Shown: positions 20,277 through 31,369, counted from the stretch's first letter. The stretch is 64,000 nt of DNA from Leptotrichia sp. oral taxon 221 (GCF_018128245.1 NZ_CP072378.1:744001-808000); one strand, 5' to 3'. Notes: generated from the letters alone by a model not told the origin. Made by a program: numbers and translations.

Positions 20277-20282
20277 TATAAT
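20277..20282 (+). promoter_or_regulatory. Putative -10 box for the P-type ATPase gene
   Basis: TATAAT at 20277-20282, 38 bases before the ATG; no convincing -35. Confidence 0.35.
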
Positions 20283-20320
20283 ATACCAAAAATATAAAAT
20301 TTAAGAAAGAGGTGGAGTCA

Positions 20321-22984
20321 ATGTGGTTTACTAAATCACAAGAGGCTGTTTTAAAGGAATTAAATGTTAATTCTAAAACAGGATTATCAACGGAGGAAGC
20401 AAAAAATAGGCTTGAAAAATATGGTCTAAATAAATTGAAAGGGAAACCAAAAAAAAGTTTATTACAATTATTTTTAGCACAATTAAAAGATGTGTTAATT
20501 TATGTATTGATTGGTGCAGCTGTAATTAATATTATTGCACATGGAACAGAAGGAATACCGGATGCATTAATAATTTTAGCGGTTGTTTTAATTAATGCGT
20601 TAGTTGGGGTTATTCAAGAGTCAAAAGCTGAAAAGGCGTTGGAAGCATTACAACAAATGACTGCTCCAAAAAGTTTAGTTAGAAGAAATGGTGAAGTTAT
20701 AGAAATTAATTCAGAAGAATTAGTGCCAGGAGATATTTTAATAATTGATGCAGGAAGATATATTCCAGCAGATGTTAGACTTATTGAAAGTGCTAATTTA
20801 CAAATTCAAGAGTCATCATTAACAGGAGAATCAGTTCCAAGTGAAAAAAATGCAGACTTTATTACTTCAGATGAAAAAATATCTGTTGGAGATAAAGAAA
20901 ATATGGCATTTATGTCTACAATAGCAATTTATGGTAGAGGAGAAGGAGTTGTTGTTGCAACAGCGATGGATACTGAAATTGGTAAGATTGCGAAAATATT
21001 AGATGAAGATGAAAATATGTTGACACCATTGCAAATTAAGTTGGAGGAATTAGGAAAAACTCTAGGTTATGGAGCTTTGGCAATTTGTGGAATTATTTTT
21101 GTTGTAGGAATGTTACAAGGTAGACAAGTTGTAGAAATGTTTATGACTTCAATAAGTTTGGCGGTTGCGGCAATTCCAGAAGGATTGGTTGCGATTGTAG
21201 CGATTGTATTGTCATTAGGTGTAAAATCCATGTCTAGAAAAAATGCAATTGTTAGAAAATTACCAGCAGTAGAAACATTGGGAGCTGTAAATATCATATG
21301 TTCAGACAAAACTGGTACATTAACTCAAAACAAAATGACAGTTGTAAAAACTTATACTTTGGATAATTTAAAAGATATTTCAGATGAAAGAAATCAAAAA
21401 GCAAATGTAGATGAAACTGAATTAATTAGATCATTCGTATTATGTTCAGATGCTTCAATTGATGGTGGACAAGATGTTGGAGATCCAACAGAAGTTGCAT
21501 TAGTAGTATTAGGTGACAAATTTAATTTAGAAAAAAATACATTGAATGCTGAATATAAAAGGGTTGGAGAAAATCCATTTGATTCTGACAGAAAATTAAT
21601 GTCAACATTAAATGAAGAAGGTAATAAATTTAGAGTACATACAAAAGGTGCGATTGACAATATTTTGATGAGATCGAATAGAATTTTAGTAAATGGAGAA
21701 ATTTTGTCAATAACAGATGAAGCTAAAGCGAAAATATTGAAAGTGGCTGAAAATATGTCAGATGATGCTTTAAGAGTGTTAGGAGTTGCTTTTAAAGATG
21801 TTAATACAGAAATTGCTCCTGAAGAAATGGAAAAAGATTTAGTTGTTGTTGGTATAGTTGGAATGATTGATCCGCCTAGAATAGAAGTAAAAGGTTCAAT
21901 AGAAGAAGCTAAAAGAGCTGGAATAACACCAATTATGATTACAGGAGATCACAAAAATACAGCAGTTGCGATTGCTAAAGAATTAGGAATTGCGACAGAT
22001 ATTAGTCAAAGTTTGACAGGTTCAGAAATTGACTCGATTCCAGATGAAAAATTTGCGAAAGAAATCAATAATTATAGAGTGTTTGCGAGAGTTTCTCCAG
22101 AACATAAAGTTAAAATTGTAAGAGCGTTTAAAAAGCAAGGAAATATTGTTTCAATGACTGGAGATGGAGTAAATGATGCACCATCGCTAAAATCAGCTGA
22201 TATTGGTGTTGCAATGGGAATTACAGGAACAGATGTTTCTAAAGGTGCGAGTGATATGATTTTAACAGATGATAATTTTACTACAATAGTTCATGCAATT
22301 GAAGAAGGAAGAAATATTTATAACAATATTAAAAAGACAATTATGTTCTTGCTTTCTTGTAACTTAGGAGAAGTATTATGTGTGTTTTTTGCAACAGTAT
22401 TTGGATGGGCAATGCCGTTAGTTCCAACTCAATTATTATGGGTAAACTTAATAACTGACACGTTACCAGCAATTTCATTGGGAATGGACCCAGGTGATAA
22501 AGATGTTATGAATAGAAAACCAAGAGATCCAAAGGAAAGTTTCTTTGCAGAAGGTGCTGGAATGAGAGCGATTGTTGGAGGAGTTTTAATAGGAATATTA
22601 ACATTAGTAGCATTTTATTTAGGAATTATTCATTTTGGAGACGTTTCTATAAAAGAAGCAAAAGATGGTACAGAAATAGTTACTTACGGAAGAACAATGG
22701 CATTTATAGTGCTTACTTTCTCTCAATTATTTTATTCATTATCAATGAGAAATAGTAAAAAAACTATATTTGAAGTAGGATTCTTCGGTAACATGTTTTT
22801 AATAATTTCAATTATAATAAGTATTATATTACAAGTTTTATTAATTTCAATCCCACCAATTGCAGAAATGTTTAAAGTAACAGCATTAGATCCAAGTCAT
22901 TGGGGAATGGTAATCGGACTTTCATTAATTCCATTTGCAATAAATGAAATTATAAAAGTTGTTACAAGAGGAAAAAGTGAATAA
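20321..22984 (+). CDS. Calcium-translocating P-type ATPase (PMR1/SERCA-like, type IIA)
   Basis: Pumps Ca2+ (possibly Mn2+) out of the cytoplasm using ATP. It contains the N-terminal cation-ATPase domain, the actuator loop LTGESVPSEK, the phosphorylation motif DKTGTLT with Asp near residue 329, 'FDSDRKLMS' in the nucleotide domain and the hinge TGDGVNDAPSLK. Ion-site residues typical of type II pumps are present: PEGL in M4, NLGEV in M5 and 'NLITDTLPAISLG' in M6. 887 residues, ten predicted membrane segments. An in-frame GTG lies at 20312, but ATG 20321 has the better spacing to GAGGTGG. A terminator follows. Confidence 0.93.
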   Translation: MWFTKSQEAVLKELNVNSKTGLSTEEAKNRLEKYGLNKLKGKPKKSLLQLFLAQLKDVLIYVLIGAAVINIIAHGTEGIPDALIILAVVLINALVGVIQESKAEKALEALQQMTAPKSLVRRNGEVIEINSEELVPGDILIIDAGRYIPADVRLIESANLQIQESSLTGESVPSEKNADFITSDEKISVGDKENMAFMSTIAIYGRGEGVVVATAMDTEIGKIAKILDEDENMLTPLQIKLEELGKTLGYGALAICGIIFVVGMLQGRQVVEMFMTSISLAVAAIPEGLVAIVAIVLSLGVKSMSRKNAIVRKLPAVETLGAVNIICSDKTGTLTQNKMTVVKTYTLDNLKDISDERNQKANVDETELIRSFVLCSDASIDGGQDVGDPTEVALVVLGDKFNLEKNTLNAEYKRVGENPFDSDRKLMSTLNEEGNKFRVHTKGAIDNILMRSNRILVNGEILSITDEAKAKILKVAENMSDDALRVLGVAFKDVNTEIAPEEMEKDLVVVGIVGMIDPPRIEVKGSIEEAKRAGITPIMITGDHKNTAVAIAKELGIATDISQSLTGSEIDSIPDEKFAKEINNYRVFARVSPEHKVKIVRAFKKQGNIVSMTGDGVNDAPSLKSADIGVAMGITGTDVSKGASDMILTDDNFTTIVHAIEEGRNIYNNIKKTIMFLLSCNLGEVLCVFFATVFGWAMPLVPTQLLWVNLITDTLPAISLGMDPGDKDVMNRKPRDPKESFFAEGAGMRAIVGGVLIGILTLVAFYLGIIHFGDVSIKEAKDGTEIVTYGRTMAFIVLTFSQLFYSLSMRNSKKTIFEVGFFGNMFLIISIIISIILQVLLISIPPIAEMFKVTALDPSHWGMVIGLSLIPFAINEIIKVVTRGKSE

Positions 22985-22998
22985 TTTTTAAACGAAAA

Positions 22999-23034
22999 AA
23001 TTGTCTTGTAAAGTATATTTGCAAGGCAATTTTA
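22999..23034 (+). terminator. Intrinsic terminator after the P-type ATPase
   Basis: 10-bp stem (22999-23008 with 23022-23031, one G-U pair), loop of 13 bases, then a T-rich tract. Confidence 0.75.
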
Positions 23035-23114
23035 TTTTTAAATAGGAAGTAAAGTTTAATAGAAGTAACTTAGTTTTCAAAAAAATAATTGTGATAGACA
23101 AAAAGAAAACTCAC

Positions 23115-23143
23115 TTGCTTTTAATAAAAAAAAATGGTATTAT
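23115..23143 (+). promoter_or_regulatory. Promoter of the TrpXYZ-type importer operon
   Basis: TTGCTT (23115-23120), 17-base spacer, TATTAT (23138-23143) with TGG directly upstream (extended -10). The short leader (~30 nt) leaves no room for a T-box or other riboswitch. Confidence 0.7.
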
Positions 23144-23178
23144 TTAGTAGAAATTTTGTAGGATAGTAGGAGGAATAT

Positions 23179-24153
23179 ATGAAAAAAATATTAACATTAT
23201 TAAGTCTTATGACATTAATGATATTAAGTTGTGGAAATGGGAACACTAGTCAGGAGAAAAAAAGTGATTCTGCTTCAACGGGAGGTTCTAAAAAATATAG
23301 AATAGGAATTACTCAAATTGTAGCACATCCAGCATTAGACAGTGCTAGAGAAGGATTTAAAGCGGCTTTTAAAGAGGCGGGAATCGATGCAGATTTTGAT
23401 GAAAAAAATGCAAATGGAGAAGCAGCAACAGCAAATTTGATAGCAAATAGCTTTGTTAGTTCAAAAGTGGATTTAATTTATTCTATTGCAACAAGTACAA
23501 CTCAAGCTGCAGCACAATCGACAAATACAATACCAGTAGTATTTTCAGCGATAACTGATCCAGAATCAGCAGGAATTTTGAAAAATAATGTAACAGGAGT
23601 AAGTGACAGAGTAGATATCAAACAACAATTACAATTATTGTTGAAATTGGATAGTAAAATAAAAAAAGTAGGTGTTATTTACAATTCTTCAGAACAAAAT
23701 TCAAAAGTTCAGGTTGATGATTTAAAAGCAGCAGCAAAAGAATTAGGTATAGAAGTAGTAGAGAAAAGTGTTATTCAAGCTAGCGAAATTCCCCAAGCAG
23801 CAGATGCTTTAACAAGAGAATCTGATGCAATTTATTTGCCAACTGATAATTTAGTAGCTTCAGTAGTAAATCTTTTGACAGATAAAGCAACAGCAGCGAA
23901 AAAAATAGTTTTTGGTGCTGAATCTGCACATGTAAAAGGTGGAGCATTGATTACACAAGGAATAGATTATTACGAAATGGGTAAACAAGCTGGTAAAATA
24001 GCAATTGATATTTTGAAAAATGGTAAAAAACCTTCAGAAATTAAATATCAAAGAATGTCTTTAAATGATATTGTTGTAAATGGAAAAACAATGGCAGCAT
24101 TAGGAATTACATTGCCAGAGGACATAAAATCAAAAGCTAAAATAATAAATTAA
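23179..24153 (+). CDS. ABC transporter substrate-binding lipoprotein (ABC_sub_bind/TrpX family), copy 1
   Basis: Lipoprotein binding subunit: N-terminal signal ending in the lipobox LSCG (Cys about residue 18), a low-complexity Ser/Gly linker, then the two-lobed ABC_sub_bind fold with 'GITQIVAHPALD', 'FDEKNANGE', 'IATSTTQAAAQ', 'IPVVFSAITDP', 'VGVIYNSSEQNS' and 'YLPTDNLVAS'. Relatives in streptococci (TrpX) import tryptophan; other members differ in ligand. It is followed by a second, clearly homologous binding protein and a single permease and ATPase. Confidence 0.92.
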   Translation: MKKILTLLSLMTLMILSCGNGNTSQEKKSDSASTGGSKKYRIGITQIVAHPALDSAREGFKAAFKEAGIDADFDEKNANGEAATANLIANSFVSSKVDLIYSIATSTTQAAAQSTNTIPVVFSAITDPESAGILKNNVTGVSDRVDIKQQLQLLLKLDSKIKKVGVIYNSSEQNSKVQVDDLKAAAKELGIEVVEKSVIQASEIPQAADALTRESDAIYLPTDNLVASVVNLLTDKATAAKKIVFGAESAHVKGGALITQGIDYYEMGKQAGKIAIDILKNGKKPSEIKYQRMSLNDIVVNGKTMAALGITLPEDIKSKAKIIN

Positions 24154-24269
24154 AATGGTTTTTGAAAATATAAAGTTGATATTAATGTTTTTTTGAATTT
24201 CGTTAATTATAATGTTGAAATTATCAAAAAAATAATATATAAAAATAAAATAAAGAAAGGAATTAGGAT

Positions 24270-25256
24270 ATGAAAAAATTTTTAATATTAGCCATGAGTG
24301 CGTTAATGGTTTTTGCATGTGGAAAAAAGAGTAGTGAAAACAACTCTACAGCTGAAAAATCAACCACTCAAACACAAACAGCAGGAAAAACTTATAAAAT
24401 TGGTGTTACACAATTTATGACACATCCGTCATTGGATTTAGTAAAAAAAGGATTTGAAAAAGCCTTTGAAGAAGCTGGAATTAAAGCAGATTTTGATGAA
24501 AAAAATGCGAATGGAGAAGTAACAACAGCAAACTTAATCGCAAGTAATTATAAAGCAGATAAAAAGGATTTAGTATTTGGTATAGCAACGCCTTCGGCAC
24601 AAGCATTGGCAAATAATATAACAGATATACCAGTATTGTTTTCAGCAGTAACTGATCCAGCTGTAGCAAAAATATTAAATAAAAATGTAACAGGAACAAG
24701 TGATAAATTAGAAAATGTTGGAGAACAATTAGATATTCTTTTAAAATTAAAACCAGGAGTAAAAAAAATAGGAGTTTTATATAATACTTCTGAACAAAAT
24801 TCAATTGTGCAAGTTGAAGAAATTAAAAAACAAGCACAAGCTAAACATTTAGAAGTTGTAGTCCAAGGTGTAACAAATTTTGGTGAATTAGCACAAGCAA
24901 CTAAAAATTTAGTAGCTTCAACAGATGCTTTATATTTGCCAACTGATAATTTAGTTGTTTCAAGTATAAGCTTGATAGCTTCGGAAGCTATAAATGCTAA
25001 AAAACCAGTAGTATCAAGTGAAAATTCATCTGTTGAATTAGGAGCTTTATTTACAATGGGATTAGATTATTATGAATTAGGTAAGAGAACTGGAGAAATG
25101 GCAATTGAAATTTTAAAAGGAAAACCAGTTTCAGATATACCATTTGAAACATCGAAAAAAATGAAATTATACGTAAATGAAGATACAGCAAAAGCTTTAG
25201 GAATCGATGTAAAAAATCCTGCATTGGCAAATGCTGAAATCATTAAAAAGAAATAA
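24270..25256 (+). CDS. ABC transporter substrate-binding lipoprotein (ABC_sub_bind/TrpX family), copy 2
   Basis: Paralogue of the preceding gene with the same motif order ('GVTQFMTHPSLD', 'FDEKNANGE', 'IPVLFSAVTDP', 'IGVLYNTSEQNS', 'YLPTDNLVVSS') and its own lipoprotein signal (Cys about residue 17 in VFACG). The 116-base gap between the copies has no terminator and no clear promoter, so they are probably co-transcribed. RBS AAAGGAA. Divergence in ligand-pocket stretches suggests the two may differ in affinity or ligand; that is inference. Confidence 0.92.
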   Translation: MKKFLILAMSALMVFACGKKSSENNSTAEKSTTQTQTAGKTYKIGVTQFMTHPSLDLVKKGFEKAFEEAGIKADFDEKNANGEVTTANLIASNYKADKKDLVFGIATPSAQALANNITDIPVLFSAVTDPAVAKILNKNVTGTSDKLENVGEQLDILLKLKPGVKKIGVLYNTSEQNSIVQVEEIKKQAQAKHLEVVVQGVTNFGELAQATKNLVASTDALYLPTDNLVVSSISLIASEAINAKKPVVSSENSSVELGALFTMGLDYYELGKRTGEMAIEILKGKPVSDIPFETSKKMKLYVNEDTAKALGIDVKNPALANAEIIKKK

Positions 25257-25283
25257 TAAAAAAGTAAAATAAAGTAAGGAAGA

Positions 25284-26438
25284 ATGATGAACGAATTATT
25301 AGTATTTATACAAAGTTTGCCTGAGGCTTTAAAAACAGGATTTATTTATTCAATTATGGTTATGGGAGTTTACATAACATATAAAATACTTGATTTCCCT
25401 GATATGTCAGTAGATGCGACATTTCCGTTAGGAGGATTTATATTTGCAGCGTTTTCTTTATCAAAAAATGGATTTTTTGGAATTACAAATCCGTTTATAG
25501 GACTTATTTTAGCAGTTATTGGTGGAATGATAGCAGGTTATTTAACAGGAGCGTTACATGTTTATTTAAAAATTAACGGATTATTATCTGGAATTTTAGT
25601 AATGACGGGATTTTACAGTATAAACTCTAGGATTGTCGGTGTTCCAAATGTGTTTATTTCATCAGAAAGAAATATTTTTGAGTTAATTTCTTATGAAAAA
25701 AGTTTTATTCCGTTTGTATTGGTAACTATAATTTTATTGGTTCTAAAAGGATTCTACGATTATCAAATAAAAGAAAACAAATATGTAATAAGAACAATGA
25801 TTGTTTATGTAATTGCTACAATTGGACTTTTTGTTTATGTAGTAACAACAAAAGATATTAAATTAATGTTTGTTATAATTGTTGCATTTGCAATAAAAAT
25901 GATTCTAGATTATATTTTAACTTCAAAATTCGGATTTGCGTTGAGAGCACTGGGAAATAATGAAGAGTTAGTGGTTAGTTTAGGTGTTAATGAAAAAAGA
26001 TTGAAAATATTAGGATTGATGATATCTAATGGATTGGTTGCATTGTCAGGTGCATTGTTTGCACAAAATATGAAAGTTGCTGACTTGATTTCAGGGACAG
26101 GAACATTGGTAATTGGATTGGCAGCGATAATTCTTGGATTAGGAGTTTTGAAAAAATCAAGATTAATAAACGAAATTTCTATAATAACAATTGGTTCATT
26201 GATGTACTATTTCATAATAAATTTAGCTTTGATGTCAAACAGCTGGACAAAAAATCTATATCAAACGCTTAAATTCAATGATAGTTTAATTAGTACATTG
26301 GAAATCAAACCAACAGATGTTAAAATCATAACAGCAGTAATTTTAACAATTATTTTGTGGAATGAAACAGCTAAAAAATTGAAAAAAGGTAAGAAAAAAG
26401 CAAAAGCAATGAAAATTAAGAGAGGAGAAGGAAAATAA
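25284..26438 (+). CDS. ABC transporter permease (TrpY-like, BPD_transp_2 family)
   Basis: Inner-membrane permease with about nine hydrophobic segments and the family motif 'DFPDMSVDATFPLGG' near residue 38, plus 'GFALRALGNNEELVVSLG' in the coupling region. It ends in a basic tail (KKGKKKAKAMKIKRG). Two consecutive ATGs (25284 and 25287) are possible; the second has the better spacing from AAGGA. Its stop directly abuts the ATPase start, so the operon runs SBP-SBP-permease-ATPase. Confidence 0.9.
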   Translation: MMNELLVFIQSLPEALKTGFIYSIMVMGVYITYKILDFPDMSVDATFPLGGFIFAAFSLSKNGFFGITNPFIGLILAVIGGMIAGYLTGALHVYLKINGLLSGILVMTGFYSINSRIVGVPNVFISSERNIFELISYEKSFIPFVLVTIILLVLKGFYDYQIKENKYVIRTMIVYVIATIGLFVYVVTTKDIKLMFVIIVAFAIKMILDYILTSKFGFALRALGNNEELVVSLGVNEKRLKILGLMISNGLVALSGALFAQNMKVADLISGTGTLVIGLAAIILGLGVLKKSRLINEISIITIGSLMYYFIINLALMSNSWTKNLYQTLKFNDSLISTLEIKPTDVKIITAVILTIILWNETAKKLKKGKKKAKAMKIKRGEGK

Positions 26439-27224
26439 ATGATAGAATTAAAAAATGTATATAAAACTTTCTTCTCAGAATTGGGAACTGAAAAACAAGT
26501 GTTTAAAGGATTGAATTTTACTATAGAGGATGGAGACTTTATTTCGATAATTGGAAGTAATGGAGCTGGTAAATCAACTTTATTAAATGTTTTGAATGGT
26601 TCTGTTGTTCCAGACAGTGGTGAGATAATCTTGAATGGTACGAATATCACAACCATTGAAAGACACAAAAGAGCAAAATGGATTTCACAAGTTTATCAAA
26701 ATCCAACAGTGGGAACAGCGCCTTCAATGACAGTTTTAGAAAATTTATCAATGGCTAAAAATAAAGGGAAAAAATTCAATTTTACTTTTGGATTAGATAC
26801 AAAAAATATAGGATATTACAAAGAACTGTTAGCAACAATAGGATTAGGGCTAGAAAAACAATTGTTTACTCAAGTTGGATTACTATCTGGAGGACAAAGA
26901 CAATGTTTATCATTGATAATGGCTACTTTAAATCGTCCTGATATACTATTGTTAGATGAACATACAGCAGCACTTGATCCTCAAACTTCAGAAATTATTT
27001 TGGAAAAAACAAAAGAAGTAATTGAAAGAAATAATATTACAAGTTTGATGATAACTCATAATATGCAAGATGCGATAACTTATGGGAATAGATTGATTAT
27101 GCTTCATGCAGGAGAAGTTATTTTCGATATAAAAGGTGAAGCAAAAAAACAATTGACAGTAGAAAAATTACTTGAAATGTTTAAGACAAAAGATGCGAAA
27201 TTATCTGATAAAGATGTATTTTAG
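26439..27224 (+). CDS. ABC transporter ATPase (TrpZ-like)
   Basis: Energises the TrpX-type importer. Walker A GSNGAGKST (residues 36-44), Q-loop 'SQVYQNP', signature LSGGQRQ, Walker B 'ILLLDEHTAALDP' and switch 'MITHNM'. The DEH in place of the common DEP after Walker B is typical of this subfamily. 261 residues, complete. Last gene of the operon; a strong terminator follows 35 bases downstream. Confidence 0.92.
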   Translation: MIELKNVYKTFFSELGTEKQVFKGLNFTIEDGDFISIIGSNGAGKSTLLNVLNGSVVPDSGEIILNGTNITTIERHKRAKWISQVYQNPTVGTAPSMTVLENLSMAKNKGKKFNFTFGLDTKNIGYYKELLATIGLGLEKQLFTQVGLLSGGQRQCLSLIMATLNRPDILLLDEHTAALDPQTSEIILEKTKEVIERNNITSLMITHNMQDAITYGNRLIMLHAGEVIFDIKGEAKKQLTVEKLLEMFKTKDAKLSDKDVF

Positions 27225-27258
27225 TGAGAATTTTTAATATTTTGAATAGAGAAAATAG

Positions 27259-27295
27259 AAAAAGCTATGCAAAAAAAGTTTTGTATAGCTTTTTT
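27259..27295 (+). terminator. Intrinsic terminator of the TrpXYZ-type operon
   Basis: 15-bp stem (27259-27273 with 27280-27294, one G-U pair), 6-base loop, ending in a T-run. The rest of the 318-base gap to purA (27296-27542) is A/T-rich; TAGAAA (27419-27424), a 17-base spacer and TAAAAT (27442-27447) form a weak promoter candidate. No riboswitch motif was recognised. Confidence 0.85.
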
Positions 27296-27524
27296 GTTTA
27301 TTAACATAATTTCATTTTTTTTTCAATATTTTTAATTTTAAAAATTAAGATAAAATAATTTTTTTTTAGAAAAAGGCAATAAATAATTTAAAATTTTATA
27401 AAAAAAGGCTTGAAATACTAGAAAAATTTTCAAAAGTATAGTAAAATAAGAAGTAAAAGATTATTTCTAAAATTAAAAAGCTTTTTGGGAATTTGTTAAA
27501 TTTTTTAATAGATTGTAGCTCTAA

Positions 27525-28841
<1,317 letters not shown>

Positions 28842-28926
28842 AAATTTTTGAATTAATTGAAATCTATAAAAATATAAGAGAATAAAAGATATCTTTTGAA
28901 ATTAACTTTAAAGAAAGGAATGATTA

Positions 28927-29415
28927 ATGAAAAAATTATTATTAGTATTGATGTTAGTTATAGGAGGAATTTCATTTTCAGCTAAAGCACAAAATAGTAA
29001 AAAATCAAAAATTGATAAAACTGTGAGTGAAAGTGTTGCACAAAATTTATCTTTTGATACAATTACTTTAAAATTAGTTGGACAAGGATTATCGAAAGAT
29101 GATGAAAATAAAATAGAATTAGAATATGAAAATTTTAAGGCAATTGGAAAAAATAAAAAAGTTTATACAGAAAAAGATTTTCAAGTAAATGGTAAAAAGC
29201 CAAAAATTATGATAAGTAAAATAGTTTCTACCAAAATGATAAGAAATTTTATTGAAAGTGATGAAAAAATACAAATAATTGGATTTTTAGACGAAACTAA
29301 TGAAAGAGATAAAGGAATTAGATATAAACCATTTGATGTTAAATTTACTGAAAATCAAGATTGGGTAAAGAAAATTTATTTTAAAGACGGAACAATTTAT
29401 ATTTGGGATAATTAG
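28927..29415 (+). CDS. Small secreted protein, unknown function
   Basis: Not recognised. A Sec signal peptide is evident (MKKLLLVLMLVIGGISFSA, cleavage near residue 20-22), followed by a basic, Lys-rich mature domain of about 140 residues without cysteines or further membrane segments. It lies between purA and purB, 85 bases after purA, with its own AAAGGAA site. The position may reflect read-through rather than a purine role. Likely periplasmic and lineage-specific. Confidence 0.7.
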   Translation: MKKLLLVLMLVIGGISFSAKAQNSKKSKIDKTVSESVAQNLSFDTITLKLVGQGLSKDDENKIELEYENFKAIGKNKKVYTEKDFQVNGKKPKIMISKIVSTKMIRNFIESDEKIQIIGFLDETNERDKGIRYKPFDVKFTENQDWVKKIYFKDGTIYIWDN

Positions 29416-29470
29416 TCAACAGAAAATTTTGTAAATAGAGATTTTGTTTATACAAAAAGGAATAATAAGT

Positions 29471-29667
29471 ATAAATAAAATTATAATTAATTATTAGTTT
29501 TAGGAATTTTATCATATTCTTTTAAATTTCAAATAATAACATGTTGTGAAAATTGTTATCATAAAAATTTAAGAATAAAAAATAAAAAGTTTGATTGGGA
29601 TAAATTAGGGACTGAATTTAATTGGGATTTAGGTTCAGAGTATAAATTTACAAAAAATAATAATTAG
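29471..29667 (+). pseudogene. Decayed small secreted-protein gene
   Basis: From 29491 a 58-codon frame with normal codon texture (contains TCCENCYHKN and FDWDKLGTEFNWD) runs to TAG 29667 but has no ATG, GTG or TTG. Just upstream, an AAGGA site (29457-29461) is followed at 29471 by ATA-AAT-AAA-ATT..., which reads as a signal-peptide start if ATA were ATG. One extra T near 29494 would join the two frames. The simplest reading is loss of the start codon plus a one-base deletion in a small secreted-protein gene. The stop overlaps the purB ribosome binding site. Confidence 0.4.
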
Positions 29668-29679
29668 GAGGAATTAGAA

Positions 29680-31122
29680 ATGGCAGATATGAGCATATAT
29701 TCAAATCCGTTGGCGGAGAGATATTCAAGTAAGGAAATGTTGCATATTTTTTCACCAGAGTTTAAATTTAGAACTTGGAGAAAATTGTGGATAAATTTGG
29801 CAGAGGCGGAAAAAGAGCTTGGGCTTGATTTTATTACTGATGAACAAATTGAGGAACTAAAAAAATATAAAGATGATGTTGACTTTGAAGTTGCGGCTGA
29901 ATTCGAGAAAAAATTGAGACATGATGTTATGGCTCATGTGCATACTTATGGGGAACAAGCTAAAAATGCAAGAAAAATTATTCATTTAGGAGCGACAAGT
30001 GCGTATGTAGGAGATAATACTGATTTGATTCAAATTAAGGAAGGGCTTTTAGTTATTAGAAAAAGACTGCTTGTCTTAATTGAAAAAATGAGAGATTTTG
30101 CGTTACAATACAAAGACTTGCCAACTTTAGGATTTACTCATTTCCAAGCGGCACAGCTTACTACTGTTGGAAAAAGATCGACTTTATGGCTTCATTCGTT
30201 GCTTCTTGATTTTGAAGAATTGGAATTTAGATTAGAAAACTTGAGATTTAGAGGAGTTAAAGGGACTACTGGGACTCAGGCTAGTTTTAAAGAATTGTTT
30301 GAAGGAGATTTTGAAAAAGTAAAACAGTTGGATGAATTGGTTACTACAAAAGCTGGATTTGGTAAAAAACAAGGTGTTTCAGGACAAACTTACGATAGAA
30401 AAGTGGACGCACAAATCTTGAATTTATTGTCAAATATTGCTCAATCTTCTCACAAATTTACAAACGATTTTAGATTGTTGCAACATTTGAAAGAATTGGA
30501 AGAACCATTTGAAAAAAATCAAATTGGGTCAAGTGCGATGGCATACAAGAGAAATCCAATGAGAAGTGAAAGAATTTCATCACTTGCAAAATATGTAATT
30601 TCAAGCTCACAAACAGGTGCGTTAGTTTTTGCAACGCAATGGTTTGAAAGAACATTGGATGATTCTGCAAGTAAGAGATTGTCTATTCCACAAGCATTCT
30701 TGGCGGTTGATGCAATTTTAATTATTTGGCTTAACATTATGGATGGAGTTGTTGTTTATCCAAAAGTAATTGAAGCTAATATTCAAAAGGAATTGCCGTT
30801 TATGGCGACTGAAAATATTATTATGGAATCAGTTAAAAAAGGAATGGACAGACAAGAAGTTCACGAAATTATTAGAGAACTTTCAATGGAAGAAACAAAA
30901 GAAATTAAATTAAATGGAAATCCTAACAGATTAATTGATAGAATTATAAAAGACGGTAGATTGGGACTTAAAGCAGAAGATATGGAAGGAATCTTAGTTT
31001 CTGCTAATTACACTGGATTTGCTGGACAACAAACTGAAGATTTCGTTAAGAATGAGATTGATCCGATTTTGGATAAGTATAAGGATGAGATCGTTGAGGA
31101 TAGGGAAGAATTGAGAGTTTAA
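29680..31122 (+). CDS. purB: Adenylosuccinate lyase
   Basis: Cleaves adenylosuccinate to AMP and fumarate and SAICAR to AICAR. Fumarase/aspartase-superfamily motifs are present: 'HDVMAHVHTYGE', 'HLGATSAYVGDNTD', 'TLGFTHFQAAQ' with the catalytic His, and the signature loop 'GSSAMAYKRNPMRSE' with the catalytic Ser. 480 aa; the family ranges from about 430 to 480, and this size resembles the longer human-type PurB. ATG with AGGAGG. It is followed by the first copy of a repeated terminator-like element. Confidence 0.96.
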   Translation: MADMSIYSNPLAERYSSKEMLHIFSPEFKFRTWRKLWINLAEAEKELGLDFITDEQIEELKKYKDDVDFEVAAEFEKKLRHDVMAHVHTYGEQAKNARKIIHLGATSAYVGDNTDLIQIKEGLLVIRKRLLVLIEKMRDFALQYKDLPTLGFTHFQAAQLTTVGKRSTLWLHSLLLDFEELEFRLENLRFRGVKGTTGTQASFKELFEGDFEKVKQLDELVTTKAGFGKKQGVSGQTYDRKVDAQILNLLSNIAQSSHKFTNDFRLLQHLKELEEPFEKNQIGSSAMAYKRNPMRSERISSLAKYVISSSQTGALVFATQWFERTLDDSASKRLSIPQAFLAVDAILIIWLNIMDGVVVYPKVIEANIQKELPFMATENIIMESVKKGMDRQEVHEIIRELSMEETKEIKLNGNPNRLIDRIIKDGRLGLKAEDMEGILVSANYTGFAGQQTEDFVKNEIDPILDKYKDEIVEDREELRV

Positions 31123-31169
31123 TCTAGGAAAATTTCTAAAAAATTAATGACTTGAATAAAAATTTGATT

Positions 31170-31237
31170 ATTAACTTATAAATTGTATTAAATTGTGTCT
31201 TGAATTTTTGTATTTTAAAAGTTTTGGGCACAATTTA
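31170..31237 (+). repeat. Terminator-like direct repeat, copy A
   Basis: About 70 bases nearly identical to 33656-33726 (first 32 bases the same). It forms a 10-bp stem between AAATTGTGTC and GGGCACAATTT with a long AT-rich loop; the trailing T-tract is weak here. It lies behind purB. Confidence 0.6.
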
Positions 31238-31369
31238 ATTATGAAGAAAAGAATATTTCAGTGCAGATGGAAGCCACAGAATAAAGTATGTAATATAAGT
31301 AACTAAAATTTGGTTAATTTATACCAGAATAGTTTTGAAATAATTTGACAAAACTAGGAGGAGTTTTTT

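Noticed and set aside
23041-23178. Tryptophan T-box before the TrpXYZ-type operon
   Set aside because: The leader after the promoter is only about 30 nt and lacks the T-box sequence.
31345-31350. TTGACA as a -35 box for the duplicated-domain gene
   Set aside because: It lies only 20 bases before the start codon, next to the RBS, leaving no room for a -10 and a transcript start.
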